A stretch of DNA of 64,000 bases from Phoronis australis (lineage: Eukaryota > Phoronida > Phoronidae): positions 326,129 to 390,128 of the forward strand of contig NMRA01000003.1 of NCBI GenBank assembly GCA_002633005.1, written 5' to 3'. Each line of letters starts with the position of its first letter. Position 1 is the first letter of the stretch. The notes beneath the pieces are model-generated. The model did not search any database and was not told where the DNA came from. It was given only the letters and a program-made list of their open reading frames with translations. A program made the translations under genes and the position numbers. Of this stretch, positions 45,101 through 54,896 are shown piece after piece.

Positions 45101-48100
45101 TGATGGGTTGTTAGTCGGTGTGTATGGCATACTCAATCCTTGATAGACTTTANCTTCCACCATAGATTATAGACAACAGATTCGCAACTTCGACATTTTC
45201 TGAATGTGTACTATCCTAGAGGAGACGCCACTCTCCTAAATTGTCTGTTGCACTTTCCGTGTATTGTGACAGGAAATTCTCGCATCTATTTTACTGTCCA
45301 GTACAATGAAAAAAATATATTTTCGGCATTGAAACACTGTTCAAAATCTTCCAATAGTAGAGCTGTTGGTATCATGAGTGCTTTTACCAATGCTACTACC
45401 ATCCGACCACACAACAGTCGACCATGATTAGCAGACGACATACTTGCCGGAAATAACACCAGATAATTTGGCCAGGTGTTGCTAGTGAATAATGATGTAA
45501 CGGCTTATGTGTAAGAGCACAGATTTGGTCCATTGAAAGTATACGGAGTTGTCGGTCCATGTACTATAGTTTATGCATCCACTCATAATGAGACATGTCA
45601 GATGATCTGATGTGATTGTTTTCCACAGCGAGAACTCCTGAAAGTTGCCCAACAATACTTCCAGTTAGTTGGTGGTTCTGCAAGTGAATGTGGTATGTAC
45701 AAGGCTGCTTCACATGTGCCTGGAGTTATCTATGTCAGTCAACAGCCAATCAGAATGTGAAATGAAGCTGATGGCCTGTAACCAAGTATCTAACCAAGTT
45801 TTTGATTTGCCGTTTTGCACAAAAATCTTTCTTCCTCCTGATTGGCTGTTGAAGAGAGATGTGCTTTGATTGGTGAAGATGTGAATTTATTACAGAGGGA
45901 GCATCTAAAGGTGGCTCAACAATACTTTCAACTGACTGGTGGCTCAGCCAGCGAATGTGGTATGTGCAGTTTACGCAAAAAATCTCACGACATTTCACCA
46001 TCTTTATATGCCTTGTAAATAACATCGAGTCAGATTCTGCATCTTCTTTATTTCAAGGGTTGCCATAAAAATTTGCTCTCATTTTGCGATGCAGTACATT
46101 TTCTTACCACTATGAATAATCAATACCTGTTGGGAAGTGAAAAGCGCCCATCACAAGTGTTTTTACTTTTATGACGGGGAACAAAAACCTGCTAGTGATT
46201 GTGTTGTCTGAACTTTTTAGGTTTTACCACCAGAGCTTGCAATTTTCGTTTTTTAAGAGGATTTCCTCTTTTTTGGTTTTGATTTCCTCTTTTTTGGTTT
46301 TGATTTCCTCTTTTTTGCTTTTGATTTTCTCTTATTTGATTTCCAGTTTACTCTTTTTCATCTCTTTTTATCATTATTTTGTCTTTATTTATGCAAAAAA
46401 AACCCCGCTTCTTGCAGTTAAATTTTACAGCACTAAAATATTTCTATCACACAAGCCTATTTATTTGTGGAACGATACATCACCTGGAAAGTGTTCCTCT
46501 TTTTTGTCATGGGTCGTTCTAAGCCCTGTACCACACACAACGGGCTTGGTTTGTGCTCATTATGTCCATATTAGAATTCTCGTCTTAATCATCTCAATAC
46601 CGCTACAGTATACAATGTTTTATGAATTAAGAAGAGCATCATTATTGTGTAAGCTATGTCATACTTTTGACCTTTTCTGGTGGTTATTAACTTATTGTTG
46701 TCGTCTTACAATTGAGTTACATGGAGAGACTAGATTAAATATTGAAGATGTTGAAGTTATGTGCTGTTTCTATTACTTGTAGAACTTCTCACGTCAACCA
46801 GTGTCCGAAATTTGAAGATTTTGTTTGATTCACTAACCACTCGCTAACATTTGATAAGCAGTGTGAATTCTTCACCTACTGTGGCATTGGTTTATTTTTA
46901 GAGTGAATACATTAACGTTTGTCTGGGATGTGTAATAACTGTTAACATTAGTCACAACTTGCTCAACTTCATTAGTTGTGTGATCTCTCTTGCAAAGAAG
47001 TGTGAGTTTGATATGAACTTACGCTTGAACTTAACTAAAAAGGTTGTGTGCTTCTACATGTTTTTTCATCTGCAGATACAATTCCTGGAAGACAGTGTAT
47101 GGCATCTTGTTTCTTCTTGCTGAAACAGTTCGAAGACGTTCTCATCTATCTAAACTCAATCAAGGTAAGGACAAGTACTTTTATTGTTATTTTCGAAACC
47201 ACTATTTTTATTATTCTTGAATATCTTTATAATTACCAAACATGCCTGAATTTTGTTGTTTGCGTGCAACATTCTGTTTCACAAATGGTAAGTCGACTGT
47301 GTTATACACCAGTGTTTGTGACAAGTCCTGGAAAAGTTCATTGTAACACGGTTTGTCTGTGCTTACGGTTCATTCTAAATACATATGTTGTTTTCTATTA
47401 CAATTCATTCTGAATACACGTTGTTTAACTGTTCATTCTAAATACACAGTCACGTTTTCTGTTAAAGTTCATTCTAAATACACACGTTGTTTTCTGTTAA
47501 AGTTCATTCTAAATACACACATTGTTTTCTATTGCAGAGCTACTTTTACAATGACGACTTCTTCAACTTTGACTACGCCCAAGCAAAGGCGGCAGTTGGA
47601 AACTTCAAGGAAGCGGAGGAAGTGTTCCTCTTGATACAGAATGACAAACTTAAGAACGATTACATCTACCTCAGCTGGCTGGCTAGATGTTGTACGTATT
47701 TTACAACTTCTACGTGGTTCAAATTGGTCACACTAGAAAGAACTCCAATTTCTTTTTATAGGGAAACGTATGACTTAAAACTAGAACACTTACTAATACA
47801 ATCCTGCCAGTTTTACACTTATATGTGAAACAGCTACTAACAGTAAATGTCTTAAGCATTGTATCGCATATTCACTGTAACAGCTGTGTATTATTCATTT
47901 TCTTGCTTGCTGGTTGAATTAATCTGTAATGTACACTCTGCTCAGATATCATGAACAGAAAGGCTCGACTTGCTTGGGAGTTGTACTTGAAGATGGAGAC
48001 GTCGGGAGAGTCATTCAGCCTGCTGCAGCTCATTGCTAATGACTGTTACAAGGTTAGTGGAGGGCATTAAGTAAGAGCTGATAAAAATGAAACACCTTGT

Positions 48101-51100
48101 CTGCATTGTTTATGCAATGCACTGGATGCCCATATGATTTGAAATTATGGAGTTAACATTGCTATTACTACTGGACATTTGGACCCTGTGTTGGTGTAAA
48201 TGGGAAACGACTCAACCCGGGCCGGTCTCCAATCTCCGTACTCAGACTCGAATCATACTCAAACTCACACTTCATACTCAATTCAAGTACAGGCTCGGCT
48301 TTGGTGTATTCCATGTCATACTCAAAAAATCTGTATTCGAAATTTCAAGCATGTACACATTTTTTGAGTATACTTGTGGTGAAGCGTATTTCATCTATAT
48401 TTCGAGTACGATTTCGAGTAAAAAATCCGAGTATATGCTCCAAATTTCAAGTTTGGTTTGGCAGTGTGCTTGAAATCGTACTCGAAAATAAATACGGCGG
48501 ATGTGAGACACAGACAAGTTATTCTGTGAGTGAAAGAAGAAAATATCGAAAGACCAGTGAGAGACACAGCAAATCTTTGGAAAATTTAAGTCCTCATACC
48601 ATATTTCAGAGCTTGAGACAATAGTTTTCTTTTTAAACCTTCTTCATTTCTAAACTCCTTACTCTACGATTCCCGGCAACTTACGAGAATTCTTATCCCA
48701 TGTCGGTGAGTCATTACAAATGTCAAAAGCAGCTGTGTGGAGGGTTCTGCCGAGATTGCAGTGTGTGTGGAGCGGTTTGTATGGTTGTGGCTGCTCCGCT
48801 CCAGCGGTGACTTTCTTTGATGTGATAAGCTGTTACAAATTTCTTTCGGGAAATAAGGAACTCGACACGCAAAGCTTAATAATCGGCAAATGTATCAAGA
48901 ATATTGTATTGAAACTGAAAAAATGAACAGTTACAGAACACTCGGCATTCTACGTCATACTCTTGTAATTGTAGTGACAGCAGACGATAATGTAGTTGCT
49001 AGGGTAGTCTATTCGAATAGGGAGCGCTGAATCAGCACGACTTTGCGTGGTTTTGCATTTCACATCATAAAGAGTTCCGTAGCAACTCAAGTACGATTCT
49101 CAGATTTGAGTACGTTTGGAGTCTACTCGAAATGTGGCATTAAATACGCTTTTTTGAGTACGACTCCAATGAGCACGATTTTGAGTATGAAATCTCGAGT
49201 ATGAGTATGAGTCTGAGTACGGAGATTGGAGACCGGGCCCTTGATATTATAATTTGACGGTCTAATGGGAGAGTTGTGTTTATTTTCTACTAAATGAATT
49301 CTCTGATTAAAAATATGATATAAAATGTCCAGTTTGGCACTTGCGTTTTCCTTTCTCAATGCAAAGGTGTCTGCACTGTGTTTTACAGATGGGCCAGTTC
49401 TTTTATGCTGCCAAGGCATTTGACGTTCTAGAGCGTCTGGACCCTAACCCTGAGTACTGGGAGGGTAAACGTGGCGCTTGTGTGGGTGTGTTCCAGATGA
49501 TCATAGCTGGACATGAACCCAGGTAACTATACAGGATTGCCTGTAGGTGGCACTAATGGTTAAGGAATGATGTGTTGACAGTTCTCTCAACCAGTGTGGA
49601 GTGATGTGTGTGTTTGAAGTATGGCATTAGGAAAACGAGAGTGAATGAAATCAGTACCACTGTTAATACGCACTGTAAAATTGTCCCTTTTGTCGGCTTT
49701 GCTGTCAAATTACATTGGATACAGAGTGTTAGTGCATGCTCAGATTGGCCATTGTTGTTGCATGACAGCTTGTCTGTATTAATGTTTACCTGACGGTGTA
49801 TTAATAGTTTGTCTTTTCTCCAACAAGTGGCTGGCCATCTGACACTAAAGAGTAGGTAGACTAACGACAGTGTTGATCACTGAGTTTGACTGGCGTGCCA
49901 CTCCTGTGTTGTCAGCCAGCATGTTGGCACCATTCACTGCTCACAACTCTTTGTTGCTGAGTATACAGACTTGTGGCTCTTCTTGGCAGAGTAGCAGAGC
50001 GAAAGATGAGGCATTGCCTCATGCCGTTACTTATGCCAGTTTTGGAAATGATGCAAAATGAAAATCTTCGTACTAGTTTTAATTTATTTCCGGTACACCT
50101 TTCCATTAGTCAGTTGGACTGTGTATTTTAACTGCTAGTGACCTTGAACCACTGCTACTCCGTCAGCCACTGGTCCGCCTGAGCCCGTGTGATACTCTTG
50201 TTCTGTTTGAATGTGTGCCGTTTTCCATTTGACAGGGAGAGTCTGCGGGAGGTGTTGCAAATCTTGCGCAACACTAGTAATCCGCAGGTGGAGATACTGA
50301 CCCGGACCATGCGCAAGTGGGCCAAGGACAACAAGGTCTCTGTATGAGTAGCCAAGCTTGTAGTGACCTTCACCCTACTGCCTTGTAACACACTCCGCCT
50401 TGTTAGCTTGTTCAGTTCTGTTAAGACGAATGCTTGTGTTGGCCATACTAGACCAAATCACTTCCTGTGCATCTTAGTAGTCAAACTAAGTTTTCCATCT
50501 TGACAGTAAATAAGCGGAAGTCTGATTCCATGAGGGTACATTTTCAGCTCCTGCATACTCTTCATCTATGAAATCTCTTGTTGCCCTTTGCAATCACCAA
50601 TCGCTACGACTAGGATTTGATGAAAATCCCATATGGCCAGCACATGCTAGTGTTCCACTTGTCTTCATTTTGGTGTTCTCTGTTCCAGGTTGGGGTCATC
50701 TTGTGTTCTGTGTATTCCATTCATCTCATTGAGTTTTTCTTTCTAGAACTCTTCTGTGGCTACTGAATAGGTTTAAAAAATAATGTCAGGTCTGAATTTC
50801 TGCATTAGGGTTTAATCTGCTAGTGGTACAGTTGTGTAATTGCTTCTAAGTTAATCGTCTATCAGCAACACATGTTTAAGACCTAGGCTTTGTCACTACT
50901 TTAGCTCTGTGGTTTTGTTGCTTTGAAATTGGTTCAATTTCATTTTACTTTTAGCTGTATGGTACTGCAATCCAATTGATATAACTGTCAATCTATGATC
51001 ATTAAAAGTAAATATCTTAAGCAGAATTCAAATTTGGCATACTCTTGTGAAACTGGTGCAGTTAAAATGCTGTATGAGTAACACATACAGTCTCTCGGAC

Positions 51101-51703
51101 ACACGAAACTGTTGAGCTTCATTGAAGCAATGAGCTACCCTATGCCTAATAACCACTGAATAAACTACAGATATGCAAGAGCCCTTATGAACAAGTTGCA
51201 CTTATGTTGTACTGTTTTTCATTCATTTCTTAATCATTAGTTTAAAAGCGGATAAATGGATGTTTGGCTATTTGTATGGAACGTACTGACATAGAGGCTT
51301 TCTTTGCAATGTGCAAAGTATGTGAGCCCTGAACAATACATACTTTTGTAAAGTTCGACCATTAGATTTTGTCAGCTTTAAATGTTTAGATGTTAAAAGA
51401 AGATGGGTCCATATTATTAGCAATACCCGTCATCTGTCGGTGCCTCATACAGCTCGCTTGCATAAAAATCGTAGTACAGTAATGTCTTAATGGTGTTTTT
51501 GTTACTATGGAACATTGGCTGGCTATGACCATGCAGACTGGCTGGGCAAAATCTCAGCAGATCATTGATTCTACACTTTGTCTTGTAGAGAAACTCTGAG
51601 AGACATAGTTCAAATGCTACGCAACACTGGTCATCCACAGGTCGAGTACATTGTGAGAATCATGAAGAAATGGGCTAAAGAAAACAGAATTCCTATTTCT
51701 TAG
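38981..51703 (+). CDS. TTC26: Intraflagellar transport protein 56 (TTC26), complete
   Basis: Exons with GT-AG borders and matching phases: 38981-39118, 40191-40283, 40643-40757, 41451-41646, 42499-42670, 43023-43097, 43650-43752, 44241-44350, 45629-45692 or 45896-45959, 47076-47164, 47538-47691, 47946-48052, 49389-49522, then 50236-50347 or 51589-51703. With the last exon the product is 554 residues (553 with the other), equal to the vertebrate length as I recall it. The start MLSRTKPA resembles the vertebrate N-terminus. Internal blocks are [123 protein letters not shown] and [20 protein letters not shown]. The protein is a TPR-rich IFT-B subunit working in cilia. An upstream ATG at 38922 opens an overlapping frame that ends at 39122, but TTGCAG just before 38981 could be a 5' UTR acceptor that removes it. 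Confidence 0.95.
41752..41912. mobile_element. 161-bp hAT-like MITE in IFT56 intron 4
   Basis: The ends CAGTGGTGGATTTGGG and CCTGGATCCGCCCCTG are near-inverted. The element is flanked by a direct repeat TTAGG (41747-41751 and 41913-41917), read as a target duplication. The interior has G-run and C-run ends and no gene. Confidence 0.65.
42071..42259. repeat. 63-bp minisatellite, three copies, IFT56 intron 4
   Basis: Three almost identical units beginning TCATATAATGTTCATTTTGA start at 42071, 42134 and 42197. Because 63 is a multiple of three, the minus strand stays open and gives a false repeat protein. Confidence 0.85.
45629..45692 (+). CDS. TTC26: IFT56 alternative exon 9a
   Basis: Between acceptor TTTCCACAG and donor GTATGT. 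It encodes [20 protein letters not shown] plus Cys and one base (64 bp, phase 0 to 1). It shares 19 of 21 residues with exon 9b, 203 bp downstream, but only about 70% of bases; nearly all differences are synonymous. Exactly one of the two must be used to keep frame. Confidence 0.9.
45739..45852. promoter_or_regulatory. 15-bp perfect inverted repeat in the intron between exons 9a and 9b
   Basis: TCAACAGCCAATCAG (45739-45753) is the exact reverse complement of CTGATTGGCTGTTGA (45838-45852), separated by 84 nt. In the pre-mRNA it could form a stem between the two alternative exons. Its role in exon choice is inferred only from its position. Confidence 0.6.
45896..45959 (+). CDS. TTC26: IFT56 alternative exon 9b
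   Basis: Between acceptor TTTATTACAG and donor GTATGT. It encodes [20 protein letters not shown] plus Cys and one base, the same length and phases as exon 9a. His at position 3 matches the vertebrate-type RDHMKIAQQ better, while Val in 9a at position 14 matches the vertebrate LVGG, so neither copy is clearly the ancestral one. Confidence 0.9.
46260..46343. repeat. 21-bp T-rich tandem repeat, IFT56 intron 9
   Basis: GATTTCCTCTTTTTTGGTTT units start at 46260, 46281, 46302 and 46323. The period of 21 keeps a long open frame (46171-46782) free of stops; that frame is low in complexity and not considered a gene. Confidence 0.8.
47369..47537 (+). repeat. ~35-bp tandem repeat forming the 3' end of IFT56 intron 10
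   Basis: Units start with TTCATTCTAAATACAC at 47369, 47404, 47432, 47468 and 47503 and contain GTTGTTTTCTGTTAAAG. The last unit ends TTTTCTATTGCAG, the acceptor of exon 47538-47691, so the splice site lies exactly on a unit boundary. Three earlier units end in degenerate acceptors (TTACAA, TTAAAG, TTAAAG). Confidence 0.75.
48217..49240. mobile_element. ~1-kb TIR element in IFT56 intron 12
   Basis: The left end GGGCCGGTCTCCAATCTCCG (from about 48219) and right end CGGAGATTGGAGACCGGGCC (to about 49239) are inverted, and the inverted homology continues as GTACTCAGACTC and ATACTC-rich sequence for over 100 bp. The subterminal parts are dense in GAGTA/TACTC motifs. The interior (ORF 48720-48926) resembles no transposase. 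Target duplication is unclear. Confidence 0.7.
50236..50347 (+). CDS. TTC26: IFT56 alternative last exon 14a
   Basis: Acceptor CATTTGACAG, then the split Arg codon, [36 protein letters not shown] and TGA. It shares 19 of 36 aligned residues with exon 14b and keeps the core RNT..PQVE and KWAK.N. AATAAA at 51159-51164 is a possible poly(A) signal for this form. Confidence 0.85.
51159..51164 (+). promoter_or_regulatory. Possible poly(A) signal for exon 14a transcript
   Basis: The first AATAAA after the 14a stop codon, 812 bp downstream and before exon 14b. Its use is not shown. Confidence 0.35.
51589..51703 (+). CDS. TTC26: IFT56 alternative last exon 14b
   Basis: Acceptor TTGTCTTGTAG, then the split Arg codon, [37 protein letters not shown] and [18 protein letters not shown] follows the vertebrate C-terminus more closely than 14a, so this is probably the ancestral end. 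Confidence 0.9.
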
Positions 51704-52011
51704 ACATTCTGTGATGGCATTATATGTTTTTCAATGTAAAGAGTCTGGCGATTATGCTATTCCCATGTTCAAATTTATTTAGATCACAGGTTGTTCAAAT
51801 TTTGTCACTTTCTACGTCTAAACCATTGGGTGGCAAAGCCAACTTTTTAGTTCATTTAATTGGAACTTATGTTAACCTGCACAGTCTAGAATTGCAGCGC
51901 TTGCATCATTCTATGAGTGCAGAGTTTTATTGTGTATTTTAGAGTTGTTTCTGCAGAATTTAGTATTTATCTATGGCATTTTATTTTTAATGAAAACATT
52001 TTGACCTTGTA

Positions 52012-52017
52012 AATAAA
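52012..52017 (+). promoter_or_regulatory. Poly(A) signal of IFT56 (exon 14b form)
   Basis: AATAAA 309 bp after the TAG, followed by T/G-rich TTATTTTGGTGAGC. Confidence 0.55.
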
Positions 52018-52019
52018 TT

Positions 52020-54620
52020 ATTTTGGTGAGCTCATATTTATCTCTTGTAAAACCAGGTTGCACTCACAGCTGGTTCTTTTGGCTGGAGGCAGTCTGTGGT
52101 AAATAACAATTACAAGGACATGACACTACAGACCCCAAAATAGCTTGTTTCACACTTTGACTTGGCAAGACTCCTTTACAATTTAAACACGAATATACTA
52201 CATTATAAACATGCACAGATCACAGAATTTAAGTTGCAGTAAGTTTAGATAGAGACTTGGTAGTTGAGCTGCTTGCTCTAAAGTACTTCAAAAGGAAAAT
52301 GGGGTTTATTATGATGGCGAAGTTGCGTTTCATTTTATCAGATTTCTTGGCGATAATCAGATGGAAAAGTGAGCTTCCATCTGCTCCAGCCCAGTTCCAG
52401 ACTAGCTAACAATAAACTTGCAGCACAAATTCCATAACCGTGTTCAACTTCCACAAATACTCCATAGTTTGGGACTAAATTCTACACCATGGGTCTGGAT
52501 TACGAATGTGGTGTCTGGGTGTATGTTTGTACCACAGGTTAATAAGTGTTAGCTGCAATTTACGAATCCTTGTTGGATCTTTGACATGACACCATGGAAT
52601 CATTTCCACCCCCAGGTAACAATTAAGAAAGTTTTATTTTAACGTAGTTTTGTTTTTACATTGCATATCTAGCATTTTCATCAAGTTAGCAAGCCTTGCA
52701 TTGTACCAATTATTTTTGTCCCATATTGAATTAACCTTACCATAGCTGTTTTTGTCCCTTGTCATCGAGGAATTAAACAAATGAACGTACTATATACATT
52801 TAGTCGGTAGACAGTTCTTGACAATTAAGTGCTCATCACATGAACTTTTAAGTAACACATGCAGACTGTTGGTTTCAAGAAAAAGGTAAACATTGAGTCA
52901 CTAAATGACAGGTTTAAAGTTTCAGAAACATGGCTCATGTTTGAAATAAAATTGCCCAGTCCATGGAGGACACTGGTATAAAGATCAGTTGCGTGTCACT
53001 TTGATGAAATGTTCAGTAAATTTCTGAGTGTGTGATCCACTGAAAGTGCTCTTTAACAGTACTACGGAAGGGCCGTTTCTTGTTTACTCTACCCAAGATG
53101 AAAATAACCAAATTTGTCCACATTTTATTTCTCCGTCCACAAACATTCCAAAAGCCACGACTTGGTAGCAGTCATCTTGTCTCGAGCTGGTCAATTCAAA
53201 GGCAACGAACAATATAAGGATGCCAGTGTATAGGAATTTTTTGATGTTTGTTAAAATAAGTTGAGGTTCATTTGGTTGGCTGCCTCGAGTTAATTATTCA
53301 GTGTCAGTTCTTTTTACCCAACCTTCTGTGAAGATATTCGTCAATAATTTTGAGCACATGAAGAACTAATAATACTCAATGTTTTGATAATTGAATTAGT
53401 TATTGTGCGAATGCACCTAGCAGTAGTTATTCCTATTTCAAATGCGTACCTAGTGAACCAGATGCCATGTTCCGATGCCTAGTACATAACATTTTAAGGC
53501 AGCACGAATGATTACTTAAGGTGGTCCTGCTCGAGAAATTGACAACAGCTTTGAAATGTTCACCAGGACAATCTTCCTCTCTTCAGACAAACATTGTTCC
53601 TGTGCCAATTTCTGAGTTAAAAAAGTCTATCGGAAAATTAGGAAACTTTGAGTGACCAAAAAGTAAAGTACAGCTTTCACAGCCTCACAGTGGCATCAAA
53701 AAAACTTAGTGGTTGCGCAGCACACTGTCCATAATTCAATGGACATCAAGCAGCTTATGCATTGAACATGTGTATATTGGAAATATCAATGTGCTCGATT
53801 ACTCTACACTGTGGTGGCATTGTAAGACTGTGACAACAAATTAGCTGCATCATTTTCTGCTGAAATTAAGCAGAGAATTAACTGCAGGTGTAATAGAATG
53901 GTCCAAGATGACAGCGACATTTGAGTCTCTCGGTATTTACCCTCAATGCTGTAACATCTGTCAAGTAGTTCTCTGGTCTTGTTTTCATACCATTGCAGTT
54001 TCTCATATTATTTGTAGGTGCCTGATTTTGTTTTTCTCTACTGCATTTGACCTTCTAGTGCCAACTGACTTATACTGCTGTGCTGTGATTAGCAACTAAT
54101 GAGCACAACCCCAGAAACCACTTTCGCATTACAAGGGCTGCAACTCTGATGGCACAAAGTTGGATTAACTTAGAAGTATGTGTATAATATTTTCTGACAA
54201 TCAGCTAGACTTTTCTAAAATGAGGCCAATGCATTTTCCCTAACTCCAGTACAAAGGAGATTCTATTCAGGACCGTCCTATTGACCATCGCGACACAGAA
54301 ACCATATTTTGTCCGTTTTCCTTTGGCTTGTACTGTACATGTATGGATTATACTTCATTTTCTCAGCAAAAAACAGAAAGTAAATTTTCATCCTTTTAAT
54401 AAAGTAGTTTATAATGAAATATTGGCTCTCAAGAGTTATGGGAATTTTCAGGTGCAACGACACTTGACAATCCATTGGTGTTTCATGATTATCAATTCAA
54501 ACATCACTCAATTTGTGCAGTGACTAATAACTACGATGGTGCGGAAACTGAAGACTATCGACATACTTCAGAGCAAAACCCATAAGGTGAAAAAAAAAAT
54601 AAAACGGAATGTTTACAAAA
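52020..54620. other. Intergenic between convergent IFT56 and ALYREF, nothing recognised
   Basis: The two genes face each other. No gene-like frame is visible; frames such as 53908-54099 and 54281-54523 have no conserved features. Confidence 0.5.
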
Positions 54621-54623
54621 GGT

Positions 54624-54629
54624 TTTATT
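54624..54629 (-). promoter_or_regulatory. Possible ALYREF poly(A) signal
   Basis: TTTATT on the plus strand is AATAAA on the minus strand, about 270 bp beyond the ALYREF stop codon. Confidence 0.35.
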
Positions 54630-54896
54630 TTGAGTTAACTTATGAGAAATATTTAAAACTATTTTACAATAAAAAGACTTTCTGGTCTTGTAAAATGAGT
54701 TCAAATTGGACTAAGTCGAATTTTATCACTATCTTACAATTGTGTATCGAGGCAAATGTCTTTGACGAACATAAAATTTTGCACCAAGTGGGTTTTTGAA
54801 CCATCAAGACACTGATACTAAGCACATCAACATTTGAATATTGCAATCCATCTGTTAGTAACTTCCATGGAATGCCGTAGTTCCTCGCTGGCAGCT

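Noticed and set aside
46171-46782. 203-codon open frame, the longest uninterrupted frame in the window
   Set aside because: It lies inside an IFT56 intron, its first part is a 21-bp T-rich tandem repeat whose period preserves frame, and the rest has no recognisable domain.
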